The notes: generated by a model not told the origin, from the sequence alone. A stretch of DNA of 64,000 nt from Paulinella micropora (GCA_019918135.1 WBZZ01005947.1:107501-171500); one strand, 5' to 3'. Shown: positions 43,927 through 55,181, counted from the first letter of the stretch. Numbers and translations: made by a program.

Positions 43927-46900
43927 TTATTCCTCTTCGCTGTCTGCATCAGAGCAGTCGTCATAGTCCTCGCCCGGCGGCAGCTCGTGCAAGACCGACG
44001 CGGCACTAGCCAATGGCTTGTCGCTGATCTTGGCGTACTCGTGCTCCCAAACGTAAAAGATGCGGCAGCCGGCCGGCATCCGCTGGCGCACATAGTACAT
44101 GCGGGCCATCGTCTCCCTGTACAAGTCTTGGTTGCGGCGCCCGCCCACGGCGCTCGACCGGCCCTCTGCGTACTTGGGATGGTCAGGCGGGAAGCCGTGG
44201 TACGCGTTCCCGTGGAACTCGTACACGCAGTTGCTCGCCGCGTCATAGCCATCCAGCAACAGCCTCGTGCCCGGGACTCGGGTTTCCGCCCCTTTCGGCA
44301 CGCTAACGCCGTTCATGAAGTGCTTATGTTGGATCTGGCAGCCTAGCGCCCTTTCGAGCCTGTCCCACAGCCTGCACGCCACAATTGAGCAGCTTGCAGC
44401 CGGCTTAGGGATCAAGCCGCGCGCGAACGCGTGCTCTGCGCACAGCTTCCTGCTACACCCCTTCTCGTCCGCAAAGGAGGCCTGTTTCTTTGCATCGGGC
44501 GGACAGTCTTCGCAGGGCCAGAGCACCTCATGGCAGCCACGCGCTCTCGCGTGCCCCGCGCACAGCCTCTGCTTGCGCCCTTGCTCGTCAGCATAGGCAG
44601 CGGCTTTCTGGGCGCCGGCCGGGCAGTCCTCGCATGGATTCTGCACCTCGTAGCAGCCTCGCGCTCTCGCGTGCTCCGCGCAAAGCCTCCTGCTACACCC
44701 CTTCTCGTCCGCAAAGGAAGCGTATTTTTTTGCATCAGGCGGACAGTCTTCGCAGGGCCAGAGCACCTCGTGGCAGCCTCGCGCTCTCGCGTGCTCCGCG
44801 CACAGCCTTCTGCTGCGCCCTTGCTCGTCCGCAAATGCAGCGGCTTTCTTGGAGCCGGCCGGACAGTCTTCGCACGGGTTCAGGAGCTCGTGGCAGCCTC
44901 GTGCTCTCGCGTGCTCCGCGCACAGCCTCTTGCCACGCCCTTGCTCGTCCGCAAAGGCACTCTGTTTCTTTGCCTCGGCCGGGCAGTCCTCGCACGGGTT
45001 TTGCAATTCGTGGCAGCCGCGCGCTCTCGCGTGCTCTGCGCACAGCCTCTGCTTGCGCCCTTGCTCGTCCGCATAGGCAGCGTCTTTCTGGGCGCCTGCC
45101 GGGCAGTCCTCGCACGGGCTCCGAAGCCCGTGGCAGCCTCGCGCTCTCGCGTGCTCCGCGCACAGCCGCTTGCCGCGCCCTTGCTCGTCCGCAAAGGAGG
45201 CTTGTTTTTTTGCCTCGGGGGGGCAGTCCTCGCACGGGCTCCGAAGCTCGTGGCAGCCGCGCGCTCTCGCGTGCTCCCCGCACAGCCTCTGCCTGCGCCC
45301 TTGCTCGTCCGCAAAGGTAGCCTCTTTCTGGGCGCCGGCTGGGCAGTCCTCGCATGGGTTGAGCACCTCGTGGCAGCCTCGCGCTCTCGCGTGCTCTGCG
45401 CACAGTCGGTTCCTGTGCCCTTTCTCGTCCGCAAAGCAGGCCCGTTTCTTTGCCTCGGCCGGGCAGTCCTCGCAGGGCCTCAGCACCTCGTGGCAGCCGC
45501 GCGCTCTCGCGTGCTCCGCGCACAGGCGCTTCTTGTGCCCTTGCTCGTTTGCGTAGGCAGATTCTTTCTGGGCGCCGGCCGGGCAGTCCTCGCACGGGTT
45601 CAGCACCCCGTGGCAGCCGCGCGCTCTCGCGTGCTCCCCGCACAGCCTCTGCTTGCGCCCTTGCTCGTTTGCATAGGCAGCCTCTTTCTGGGCGCCGGCC
45701 GGGCAGTCCTCGCACGGGTTCAGCACCACGTGACAGCCGCGCGCTCTTGCGTGCTCCGCACACAGACGCTTCTTGCGCCCACGTTCGTCCGCAAAGTGAG
45801 CCTGTTTCCTTGCGCCGACCGGGCAGTCCTCGCAGGGCCTCAGCACCCCGTGGCAGCCGCGCACTCTCGCGTGCTTGGCACAGAGCTTGAACCGTCGCTG
45901 TCCGTCTTCTGTCCAGTGCAAGCCACTGGCCACGCTCTTTTCGCTGTGCCAGCAAATTGCGCAGGCGTGTTTCCATTGCGTCCAGCCATGCAGGGGCTTG
46001 CTAGCCCGACTGAGAAGAGCTCCGCCTACACTTATTCGCAATTGGTAGTCTCGCCCGCCCTGTTGATGAGTCGGAAGCTGTTCCGATGCAGTGGTGCTCG
46101 GCCGCTGCTGCTGTTGCTGCTTCCCCGTCCTCTCTGGCGCCTTAGCCTGCCGGACAATATCAGGCTTGGTCTGTTCTTGGCTGCCGAGGCGGAGTTGTGT
46201 CTTGCACAAACCGTCGGCCAGTCACGGTCCTGGCAGAAGGTCGCCACCGTCGCGAGGTTTTCCTGCAGGTAGCAGCTTTCACAGGCCGGGCGGTCCGCCG
46301 AGGCTTGGCCTCCACGCCACTCCTTGAACACCAGCTGGCAGCCCTCGACTGCTTTGAACGCAGCCCCATAGTGTTGCAGCATACGGACCCCCTGCTTCTG
46401 CTCCACGAACGGCTCGGCGCTGGCCAGGCGCTGGAGCCACAGCTGGACCGCGGGCGAGGGGGGCGGGCCGGCCGTCGTGCTATGGCCGTCGTCGTGCCGC
46501 CGGCGCTTCGGGCTCTGGCTGCCAGCCACCTCGTCTGCCCGCCTGCGTTTCTTATGTCGCTGGCGTGACCGGTGCCGCGCGTGGCGCTGGCACAGCCTGG
46601 CCGGCCGCCCGGCCTCGCCGCCTCCCGCGTCGGCCGCCCGCACGCGGCCGCGGCGCGTGAAGCACCTCTCGCACACCGGCTGCCAGCTCTCGGCAGGGCC
46701 CGCCAGGCGGCACATCAGCCCGCCGTCGCGCACACACAAGCCCGCCTCGCCGACCGTGGCCACCGCGTCGCGGGAGCCGTACCGGCGCACGAAACTGCGC
46801 ACGGCCCGCCTGTCCATCCAAAACTGGTCGAAGTCCCTCTCACTGCCCTGCGCTGGAGTAGCAGGCTCGTGGGAGACAGGGGAATAGCCCGGGGGGATGT

Positions 46901-46979
46901 GTCTTTCTGGCCCGGGGGGCAGGAGCCGTCCTTCCCTCGCCCGGCTCCCGCCTCGCGCGCGTGGAGGGCTATTCCCCAC
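43927..46979 (-). CDS. EsV-1-7-like zinc-repeat protein with PD-(D/E)XK-type nuclease domain
   Basis: The main frame carries thirteen tandem ~40-residue modules of the form CEDCPAGAQKxAxFADEQGR...LCAEHARARGCH. This C-C-C-H spacing resembles the EsV-1-7 repeat known from phaeoviruses, brown algae and other large viruses. The C-terminal ~150 residues include DGYDAASNCVYEF followed by HGNAYHG, matching nuclease-like domains in giant viruses where the D...E-F-H-G core is catalytic. An acidic tail (DYDDCSDADSEEE) ends it. Two more degenerate Cys/His modules and a basic nuclear-localisation-like stretch lie upstream in a second overlapping frame, so the gene is spliced or has about one break. The true start is uncertain. 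AATAAA downstream on the minus strand supports the 3' end. Confidence 0.7.
44440..45900 (-). repeat. 120-bp coding tandem repeats (about 12 copies)
   Basis: Units recur every 120 bp with very high identity, each with TCGCGCTCTCGCGTGCTC-type sequence encoding the HARARGC segment. The regular in-frame period explains why several other frames stay open along this interval. Confidence 0.95.
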
Positions 46980-47345
46980 CTCCCCCCAGGCCCTCCCCCG
47001 CCGGCGCGCCGTGTCCCGACCCGAGGGTGGGTGCCGGGGGGGGGGGGGGGGGGTGCACGTGCCCGCGTCTCCCGCCCTCCTCTCCCGTGGGGGGAGGAGG
47101 GACGCGCGACCGACCGGCCTCCCCCCTCTCTTCTTTTTCCCGCCCCCGTTTCTATCCGGGCCGGGGCCCGGGTGGCTGCCGTCGCCCGCGTCCGGGCCGG
47201 CGTTCTACCCAACTCTGCTCGCCTCTCGGCTGTTCAAGTTTAATCCAAGTGGCTAACGCGGGTCACAGATCAACCATGAGGGGGTCGTGGGGGGCGGAGG
47301 TCCCTCCTCCTGTCCCTTCCCGTTCTGCGGGGAAGAGGACTAGAG
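46980..47345. other. GC-rich spacer, no gene seen
   Basis: Pyrimidine-rich with a poly-G run near 47037 and A/T-rich TTTAATCCAAG near 47240. It lies upstream of the nuclease gene and downstream of the LRR gene. No credible coding frame. Confidence 0.45.
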
Positions 47346-48490
47346 CTAGGCGGGGTGCTCGGGTGTACGAAGTTCACGGAACAGTTCTTCTACCTTTTCC
47401 CGCGTCTCATGGCAGTGCGCCAGCTTCCTCCGGCGAATGTCACCGGCCCGCCAAAAAGTAAGGTTTAGATAGCTTAGTCTAGACAGGTGTGACAGGCCCC
47501 GCAGCCCCTCGCCCGTCGGGCGCAGACATCGTGCTAGATCCAGGTGCTCCAGGTTTGTCAGCTCTGTCAAGTGCCCCAGCCCCACGTCCGTCAACTGCAA
47601 ACAACCGGCGAGGCTTAGGTGCCGTAGCTTGGTCAGGCCTTGCAAGTGTGCTAGCCCGTGGTTAGTTATCTGTTGACAATCGCTGAGATCCAGGTGCCGT
47701 AGCTCTTTACATTCGGCCAGGCACTGCAAACCGGCGTCTGTCAGGTAGTAGCAACGAGCGAGGCTAAGATGTTCTAGCTTTTTCTTAGGCACATGCGCCA
47801 GTCCGGTTCCGGCCAGCGAGTCACAGCCGGAGAGGTCCAGGTCTTGCAATCTCTTCATGCTTCGAGTCCCGCATCGTACAGCTTGTGACACTCGGCGAGG
47901 TTCAGTCGCCACAGCTGTTGCAGCTCCGCCAGGGGCTTCAGTCCGTCCCGCCCGAAGGACGTCACCCGGACGAGGTCCAGCTGCTGCAGCTGCTTCAGTT
48001 TGGACAAGGGTTTTAGCCCGTCTCCGTGGAACTCCGAAAAGCCGCTAAGGTCTAGGTGTAGCAGGCGTGGGAAGGTGTTGGCCAGGCAGGCTAACTGCTC
48101 GGCGGTGAGAATAATCTTGTAATACTTTTTCGGGGAGGAGGGGTCCCCTTCCGCGCAAAGGAAGCGCTCCACTGTCACGCCCGGGAAGCTGTGGCTGCGC
48201 GGGGCCAGGGCCTTGAGCCACTCCCGCCCCAGCAGGAGCTCGTTGAGGTGGACGCGGGCACTGCTCCAGGCGTCGCCGGCCACTGCCAAGAAGGCCCGTG
48301 CCTGTGCCGAGGTTTGGAGGTCCAGCTGCGGGCACCGGAAGCCCGTCCAAAAGTCCGGTCGGCGCAGGAGCTGGGCCAGCTCGGGGGCAACCGCCGCCAA
48401 GCTAAGCAGTCTGGCATAGCCCAGCCGGTCCCGGGCGCGGAGCCAAACTGCAGTAGACGGGGGCTCCCCGGCGCCGCCGGCTGATTGCAT
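47346..48490 (-). CDS. Cys-containing LRR protein (AMN1/F-box-associated type)
   Basis: The start is taken at MQSAGGAGEPP, since upstream frame content is GC-rich spacer. The N-terminal ~130 residues are helical and F-box-like in feel (RLGYARLLSLAAVAPELAQLLRRPDFW) but diverged. Then about ten LRRs follow with the phrase L..LDLSGC..LTDAGL..L, as in the Cys-containing LRR family of F-box proteins. Typical units are LEHLSLARCYYLTDAGLQ and LRHLDLSDCQQITNHGLA. Such proteins usually form ubiquitin-ligase substrate receptors, and large viruses often carry them. It reads in two overlapping frames, about one break. Confidence 0.75.
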
Positions 48491-48831
48491 CCGCGCGCTA
48501 CCGAGGGGGGAAAGGAGACAGCGGGGTGTGGTTACGTAGGGCAGTAACCACGTACCCCTGCCGCACACGCGCTTCCTCCCCCCGGGCTGGCACGAGGGCC
48601 GGATAAGGGGGAAGAGCGCGGGAGGGGGGGAGCGCAGCGGGGGGGAGGGAGCGTGCCGCACGCCCCTCTGCATGCCCCCCCCCCCCCCCCGGCCTGCCCC
48701 CCCGGCCGGCGGCTGGGGGACGGGAGGGGCGGGGAGCTGAGCCGGGGGGGGGGGGGGGGGGGCGCCGTCGCTCGCGAGGCGGACGGGCCACCCCCCCCCC
48801 CCCCAAAAAAAACCCCAGCGTTGGCGCGGGC
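48491..48831. promoter_or_regulatory. Divergent spacer with poly-G and poly-C
   Basis: Between the minus-strand LRR gene and the plus-strand helicase. It contains a poly-C run near 48677, a poly-G run near 48745 and another poly-C near 48792, just before an A run and the helicase ATG. The symmetrical G and C runs could form strong secondary structure. Confidence 0.4.
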
Positions 48832-50862
48832 ATGGCGGCCAGCGCCACCGAACCGGCCGCCGGCCGCAGCCCCTTGCAGTTGCCGGGCGCCGGGCCAGAA
48901 GCCCGGCGGCCCAGGCTGACGCGCCTGCAGGAAGAGGCGGTGCAGTATGCGCTGAGCAAGAGGGGCCGGGCGCTGCTGGCGCTGCCCCCGGGCCGGGGCA
49001 AAACCGCCATCGCGCTGCACATCCTGACGCGGCTGAGCCAGGAGCAGAGTTTCCCCGCCCTGGTGCTGTCGCCTGCCTCGAACTGTGCGCACTGGCTCCA
49101 GGAGGCCGACCGGTGGTGTGGCATGCGGCACCGCCCGGAGACCTACCGGCGCCTGCGAGACGCTCCGCCGCCCGGCGCCCCGGACCCGCCCAGCCACGTA
49201 TGCGTCATCCAGGAGGGCCGCGACCTGTTCCCGCTGCCGGGCGCGCTGCTGTACATCATGTCGTACGAGATGGTCAGCGCGCTGGCCGCGGCCGGCCGCT
49301 TCCAGGGCCTGCGCCTGGGCTCGCTGGTGGTCGACGAGAGCCACCGCCTGCAGAACCCGCGCAGCAAGATTGCCTTCACGGTGCTGAGCCACTTCAACCA
49401 GCAGCAGGTGCCCTTCTGTCTCTGCCTGACCGGGACCCCCGCCAACCGGACGCGGCACCTGTGGCCGCAACTGCGACGCATGCCCCGACAGCGTCTGGAA
49501 CAAGCGCGGGCCCGGCATGCCGCGGGGCGCGCTGACGTACGAGGAATTCGTGTTGCGCTACTGCAGGGGGCAGTACGTGCGCCGGGGCTTCGACCGCGCC
49601 ACGGGCCGGCCGATCCGGGTGCTGGACGCGGGGGGCTCCACGAACCTGGGCGAGCTGTACCAGCGGCTGTCCAAGCTGTGCCTGTTCATGGGGGACGGGC
49701 TGGCCCGCGAGTGCGGGGTGCAGGTGTTCGCCGGCGCGGATGACGCTCGCGCGGGAGGAGGCGAGTTCACGTTCAGGCGCACGGTCGTGGTGTGCGAGCT
49801 CCGCCCCGCCCACCAGGCCCGCCTGGCCCGGCTGTGGCAGCAGGAAGCCGAGGCGGCGTCCCAGGTCACCGAGCTGCTGGGCGACGGCGGGGAATCCGAG
49901 CCCCCGGGCGCCGCCGTGCCGGCGGCCGCGCCGGCCGCTGGCGCGGGCTGGCAGGCGTGCCTGCTGGAGTTCGGGGGGCTGCCGGCCCGGGCGCCCCCGG
50001 GGGTGGCGCCCCCCGCCGCGTCGGCGCTGGTGCCGGCGCGCAAGCGGCGGCGCCTGGAGGACGAGAGCGCGGCGCCGGCGGCGCCGCCCGGGGGCCCGGA
50101 GGAGGAGGAGGAGAGCGGGAGGGCCGCGCCGGCGGCCGGGAGCGCACAACCCCCCTTCCGCCGCCTTTGCAAGATCCTGTCCTTCAGCCTGTACTACCAG
50201 GCCTCCATGCGGATCAAGGCCCGGATCGCGGCGCGCTTCTTCAAGCGGCACGTGCGCCCCCTGCTGCGCGAGCGGGCCCAGCCCCCCCACAAGTGCCTGC
50301 TGTTCTGCCACAACCACAGCTTCATGGAGCTGCTGCAGGGGCTGCTGCTCCAGCACACGTGGGACGTCGACGACGGCGCGGCGGCCGACCGCTTCATCAC
50401 CCTCACGGGCACGACGCCGCAGCCCAAGCGGCCGGAACTCATCCGGCGTTTCCAGCACGACCCGCGCTGCCAGGCCGCGGTCCTGAGCATTCTGGCGGCG
50501 GGGCAGGGCGTGCACCTGACGGCCGCCAACCACGTCTTTTTCTTCCAGTTGACCTGGAACGGGGGGGACTTGCTGCAGGCCGAGAAGCGCGCGTGCCGCA
50601 TGGGCCAGCGCCGGCACGTCGATATCAAGTTGCTAGTGCTGGACTGTTTTATTGAGCGCCGGCAGCTGGAACTGAACCTGAGCAAGATCCGCAACCAGGC
50701 CTCCGTCCTCAACCAACAGGAACTGGCCGCGCACGGCTGGTGTGCGAGACGGAAACGTTCCGCGCCTCGCGGCGGCGCCGGCGCGGGGCTGCCGAGCCAG
50801 CGGCCGCGGCGCCCGAGCCAGCCGCGGCGCCCGAACCGCCCGGGCCGGCGGCCACTGCGTAG
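48832..50862 (+). CDS. SNF2-family (SMARCAL1/ZRANB3-like) DNA helicase/translocase
   Basis: The N-terminal frame has LPPGRGKTAIA (Walker A, residues 51-61), VVDESHRLQN (DESH, 168-171) and LTGTPANR (199-206). The C-terminal frame has ANHVFFFQLTWNGGDLLQ followed by AEKRACRMGQRRHVDI, which is SNF2 motifs V-VI. The short DESH form and QAEKRACRMGQ are closest to the SMARCAL1/ZRANB3 branch, which remodels stalled replication forks. It may therefore act in viral DNA replication or repair. A low-complexity Gly/Ala/Pro insert lies between the two RecA-like lobes. The gene reads in overlapping frames, about one or two breaks. The end coordinate is approximate. Confidence 0.8.
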
Positions 50863-50961
50863 GCGGCGCCGCCGCGAGGCCGGGGGGGTGGAGCGAGGCA
50901 GAGGGGCACTGCCCCCTCCGCTCCCTTCCCTCTCCCGGAGGGGGGCCACCCTCCGCGTGCC

Positions 50962-52674
50962 TCAGGTTCTGGTCCTGACCTTCTTGGAGGGGCGCGGCCC
51001 GTCCTGGCCCTGGGTGCCGTCCCCCCGGGAGCTCTTCTTCCTCTGCTGCAGGCCGTCGAGCTTGGCTTTGAGCTTCTCGATGGACGCTGGCTTCAGGCGC
51101 CAGCAGCAGTGGCAGGCCAGCGCATAGAAAGCCAGGCTGCTAATGAGATGGCTCAAGTCACCCGGGGCGTCCCGCTTGCCTTCTTCGTACTGCACGCGGA
51201 ACGCATACGCAATGGGGTTCCTTCTTTTTTCCTCTTTTTCCTCTTCCTTGTCTTTGGGCTTTAGCGTTCGGTGTACGTAGCGCTCCATCCGCTCCAAGAA
51301 GCCCTTGGGGGTAGGTGTGTCTGTCCACTGCACGTCAGCCAACAGGTGCAAGGCCTCGGCCAGGCCTGTCGCCGGGTCGCCTCCCCCGACCTTCTTCGAC
51401 TGTGCCCTCAGCACCTTCACCGCTTCCCCGAAAGGACAGGAAAAGTCAGGGTCCTGCAACGGACTCTGCGCCGAGCCCTCCGGCATGCAAGCGACTTCTG
51501 CGTGCTCCATATCAATGAGCAGGTTAGCCACCGAGTTGGCCACCGTAAATAAGTACAGGGCCAGCGCCCAGGCGGCATCACTGTGCAGGCGGAGCGATTC
51601 TCCCCACGCAGTGGCTTCGGCTAAAGGGAGGGTCCACCTGTCGTAGGGCTCTACGTCGATCAGCCTCACGACAGGGCCCCCTCTCTCTTGGATCTGCAAC
51701 ATATTATCGAACCTCAGGTCCAGGCAACCGTAGGCTCTGTCCGGCTCTGCCCTTGCCTTCTCCTGTAGCACCTGCACGTACCGAAGCAGAGTGCCGTGCA
51801 CCGACTGCAAGACCCTGTGGTGCTCTTGCTGTGTACTCTGGGAGGCCAGCAGGGTGCTGACCATCTGGCCCAAGGGGAGGATATACCGGATAAGATAGAA
51901 CTCGCGACCGGCGGGATTTCCAGCATGTTGCAACCAGTAGGGATACGGACACTGGCGCCGCAGCGACGGTCCGGGCTCGAACAGGAAGCCCCCCAGCTGC
52001 GGGATCTCTCGGCACGTATCCTTGTACTGACGTTGCTCGTCATTAAACGCACGCAGCTGTTGCATGAATGTGGCCACGTTGTACGGCACGGCCCAGCCGT
52101 ACAGCAAATGGCTGACGCCGACCTCTTCCGTGGCCAGCGCGTTGGCCCAGTCACGGCGGGCCGCTAGCTCGGCCTCGCTGAGGTCCTCGTAGCCGGCTCG
52201 CACGACATAGGCCGCCGTCAGGGGAGTGACTACGTTGACGGACCCCGCGCACACCCAGTCTTGGTCCCCGGAGAGTTTGCACTCGTCAGTAGGTCCCGGG
52301 CAGGCCTGGTGCTGCAGTATCCGTGCTCGGAGCATAGCGTGCAGGGCGGCCAGCGGCCCCGGCGGACCGGTCAGCCCCTGGGCAACGGGCGGCTCCTGGG
52401 CGGCGAACGACACCTGCTGCCACAGCCAGGCTAGTCCGCCCGGGGGCTGGCCTGGCCTCGCCCCCTGGAGCCAGGCCGCCTTGTCCGGTAGTAGCTGGTG
52501 CTTCCGGTCGAGCGGGGCTGCCTGGCCCGGGCTACCGGCGGGTGGTGATGAGGAAGGCATACGGGACCGGGCGAAGGGGAGAGAGCAAGGCCTCGCTGCT
52601 TGTTCCGTCCAGGACCTGGTAACGGGGGGGCTGTCCCGCCCGGGCGGTTTGCAGCCAAGTACCCGAGCTGCCAT
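50962..52674 (-). CDS. Atypical kinase-like protein
   Basis: The start MAARVLGCKPPGRD is chosen because everything upstream is translated poly-G spacer; a second Met (MPSSSPPAG) 38 codons on is possible. The ~570-residue product has a region YGCLDLRFDNMLQ then VVRLIDVEPYDRW. This resembles a kinase catalytic loop (D-x-R-x-D-N) and a DFG-position aspartate (D-V-E). No convincing glycine-rich loop or HRD is seen, so it is either a divergent phosphotransferase or a pseudokinase. The C terminus is Lys/Glu-rich and ends KKVRTRT, a nuclear-localisation-like tail. Its 5' part is duplicated downstream. The frame looks whole. Confidence 0.5.
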   Translation of the reverse strand: MAARVLGCKPPGRDSPPVTRSWTEQAARPCSLPFARSRMPSSSPPAGSPGQAAPLDRKHQLLPDKAAWLQGARPGQPPGGLAWLWQQVSFAAQEPPVAQGLTGPPGPLAALHAMLRARILQHQACPGPTDECKLSGDQDWVCAGSVNVVTPLTAAYVVRAGYEDLSEAELAARRDWANALATEEVGVSHLLYGWAVPYNVATFMQQLRAFNDEQRQYKDTCREIPQLGGFLFEPGPSLRRQCPYPYWLQHAGNPAGREFYLIRYILPLGQMVSTLLASQSTQQEHHRVLQSVHGTLLRYVQVLQEKARAEPDRAYGCLDLRFDNMLQIQERGGPVVRLIDVEPYDRWTLPLAEATAWGESLRLHSDAAWALALYLFTVANSVANLLIDMEHAEVACMPEGSAQSPLQDPDFSCPFGEAVKVLRAQSKKVGGGDPATGLAEALHLLADVQWTDTPTPKGFLERMERYVHRTLKPKDKEEEKEEKRRNPIAYAFRVQYEEGKRDAPGDLSHLISSLAFYALACHCCWRLKPASIEKLKAKLDGLQQRKKSSRGDGTQGQDGPRPSKKVRTRT

Positions 52675-52987
52675 GCCCCCCCCCCCGGCCCCCCCCCCCC
52701 TTCCCCCCCCCCCCCCCCCCCCCCCCCACCCCCGCGCCCTGTCCGCAGCGCGGCGGGGAGAAGGGAGCCCCCCCCCCCCAGTCTCTCCCCTCCTCTCCCG
52801 CCGGTGCGGCTCGCGCGTGCCGCCCCTCCCCCCACGGTCCGCGGGACGTACACGCGCGTCGCGCCCCCCCCCCCCCCCCCCCACGCCCCCCCCGCTCCGG
52901 CGCCAGCTCCCCGGCGTTGGCGTGTGTGCGGCGCCTGCTCGGCCCAGTTTTGGTTCGCTGGCGCAGGGGGCCGGCCACCGCCAGCGA

Positions 52988-53800
52988 ATGGCTGTGAACC
53001 AGAGGGCCGGCCACCACAAGCGCAGGGCTGCCTACCTGAGAGGGGCCGGCCGCGGGGCGCAAGGGGGCGGGCACCAGCCGCTCCCGGTGGTGTGCCTCCG
53101 GCTCGTCGCCAGCTACCTCCTGTGCGCCGTGGACCTGGCCGCGCTGGCCGTGGTGTGGGACTTGGCCCCCCACCAGGGCGGGGCACAGCCCCGCCACTCC
53201 TGGAGGCTGTCCCACCTGCTGGCTGCCTGGGAGCAGCCGGCCGCCGGCCGGCCGCTGCGGGGCCCGGTCGAAGTGGTGGTCGACGTGGACGAGGGACTGC
53301 GGCTGGCCAAGATCGCCTTCGTGGCTCCGCTCTCCGTGCTAGGGGCCGGCCTGGGCCTGGACGTGCTGGCGCTGCACGCGGTGAGCGGCGCGCGGGACTT
53401 CGACCTGGGCCGGAACCTCCGCGAGCCCCGCCCGGACGCGGTGACCGCGCCTACCTGCCAACTAGTCGAGCTGCGCGTCGAGGCGGACTGCCCGCGGCGG
53501 TTTGCCGCCGCGTGCAGCTTCCTCAGCCAGACCACGTTCCCCCGCTTGGAAACGCTGTGGCTAGCGTACGGCGGCCGGGACCGCCCCGCCGGCCTGTCGG
53601 AGCTCACCCTCGGCTTCCAGTGCCTGCGCTTCCCCCGCCTGCGCGTCCTGGTGCTGGGCCCGCTGCCGGCCGCCCTCACTGGCCAAGTGTGGGCCGACAC
53701 GGACGTGGTCTTCCGGGGTTACGCGTGGCCTGGTTCTAGCCTGGGCAGGAGGCCGGCCCGGTTCCGGGAGGAGCCAGCCCCTGGGCCTAAGTCACGCTAG
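52988..53800 (+). CDS. F-box-like protein, duplicated gene copy 1
   Basis: This ~270-residue frame starts MAVNQRAGHHKRRAAY and looks whole. Near residues 32-60, PLPVVCLRLVASYLLCAVDLAALAVVW fits the F-box pattern (LP...L..I..YL...DL..L..V...W). The rest has LRR-like spacing (LVELRVEADC, LETLWLAYGG, LRVLVLGPLP) without clear repeats. An F-box would bind host SKP1 and recruit substrates to a cullin ubiquitin ligase. A second copy lies at 56140-56820. It diverges from the kinase-like gene across a poly-C spacer. Confidence 0.6.
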   Translation: MAVNQRAGHHKRRAAYLRGAGRGAQGGGHQPLPVVCLRLVASYLLCAVDLAALAVVWDLAPHQGGAQPRHSWRLSHLLAAWEQPAAGRPLRGPVEVVVDVDEGLRLAKIAFVAPLSVLGAGLGLDVLALHAVSGARDFDLGRNLREPRPDAVTAPTCQLVELRVEADCPRRFAAACSFLSQTTFPRLETLWLAYGGRDRPAGLSELTLGFQCLRFPRLRVLVLGPLPAALTGQVWADTDVVFRGYAWPGSSLGRRPARFREEPAPGPKSR

Positions 53801-53961
53801 CCTAGCTAGTCCGGTCCTAAAACCACCGTGGCGCGCTCCGGCAACCGGGGGGGAGCACCCCCCCTCTCCCCCCCCCCCCCCCCTGGCACCCGACGCTTCT
53901 CCCTGCCGGCGCAAGCCCCGCGTCCACCTCGTTTCCTTCCCTCCTCGCTAGCCTCCCCCCT

Positions 53962-54011
<50 letters not shown>

Positions 54012-54110
54012 CCCCCGCCCGGCCCGCCAGCCGGGGACCCGGCACCACCGGCCTACTGTGCCAAAGGCGGATCGTTCCGTGACAAGGGTACGAGCCAACC
54101 TGCGCTGACT
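53801..54110. repeat. Spacer with poly-C and (CT)n microsatellite
   Basis: This contains a poly-C run near 53870 and a (CT)n tract at about 53964-54008. The same spacer with a shorter (CT)n recurs at 56820-57114 in the duplicated unit, so the microsatellite changed length after duplication. Confidence 0.85.
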
Positions 54111-55102
54111 ATGGGAGCCGCCGGTTCCAGGCACGAAGAGGAGGAGTCGGGTGATCAGGCAACGGGCCCGGGGCCCGAAGCCCCCGCCTGTCTGTCCACG
54201 ACCTCCTGACCGGGCAAATCAACGAGGCTCCCTCGGAGCTGCTAGTCCAGCTACAATCTGCGATTCAGAGGAAGATAGCCGGACTGCTCCAGAAGAATGC
54301 ATTTCCTTTACTGGAGCTGAATCCCGAGGACGTCTACTTCGGCGCGCCAGGCGAAGCCGAGCCTAGGGTCACTACCGGTGCAGGACCAAGTCCGACACAG
54401 TCCTCGCGGCAGCTGAACCGCCTGGTCTGCCAGATTATGCAATTTGAGGACGGCCGCCGGACTCGGGGCGCGCAATCTCTGTCTGCCGTGCAGGCCTGGG
54501 CTGTCCTTTTTTACATCTGCGGGGCCTTTTGGGCGCGGCAAACCGAGCCCGCTAAGAGGCAGCGGCTGGAACGGCAATTGCGCCAGGCAGTGGCACGGGT
54601 CACGCCAGAGGGCCACGGGGCCAGCGAGAGGCAGTGGGCGCTGCTCAGCCGCGTCCGTAACAGGCTGTCTGCTTTGGAAATCGTGCTGGGGACAGCCGCA
54701 GCAGAGGAGAGGGCGGCGGCTGACCAGGAGGAGTCAGGCATCCTCAGCCGCAGCCAGGTCGCGGTAAACGACGAGGCGGAAGGTCCGAGCCGTAGTATAG
54801 CGCCTGAAGGAGAACAGGAAACAGGCGACGAGCCCAGCCGGCCGCCTGGCGGCCAAGCGGCGGCGCTCGTGGCGGCCGAGAACTTCCTGCGGGGGGCCAA
54901 TCACGTCGTCGAAAGCCTGCCAGGCGGGCCGGCGGGCGCTACGATCTCGTTGCCCTCCTTGGGGGAAGGCAGCGCGAGCCCCGCGCACCAGGGTCTTGAG
55001 CGCGTGCAGGCCGCCCTCAGCCTGTGCCACGCAGTCGCCAAGTGCACCCACTGCGGGCGCCAGGTCGACACCCACACCGGCAAGGGGCACCGTCGTGAGT
55101 GA
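54111..55102 (+). CDS. Predicted N-myristoylated protein, duplicated gene copy 1 (broken)
   Basis: Nearly identical to the intact copy at 57115. The N terminus MGAAGSRHEEEE fits the N-myristoylation pattern (Gly2, Ser6). The body is helical (SERQWALLSRVRNRLSALEIVL), then low-complexity, and ends in CTHCGRQVDTHTGKGH. This copy carries about one break, so the downstream copy is probably the working one. Confidence 0.55.
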
Positions 55103-55181
55103 GGGAGAGAAGAAAAAGCGGGGGGAGGGGGGCAGTGGGTGGCGGCGGGCAAACGCCGAGCGACCAACCCTACGTGAGTCA

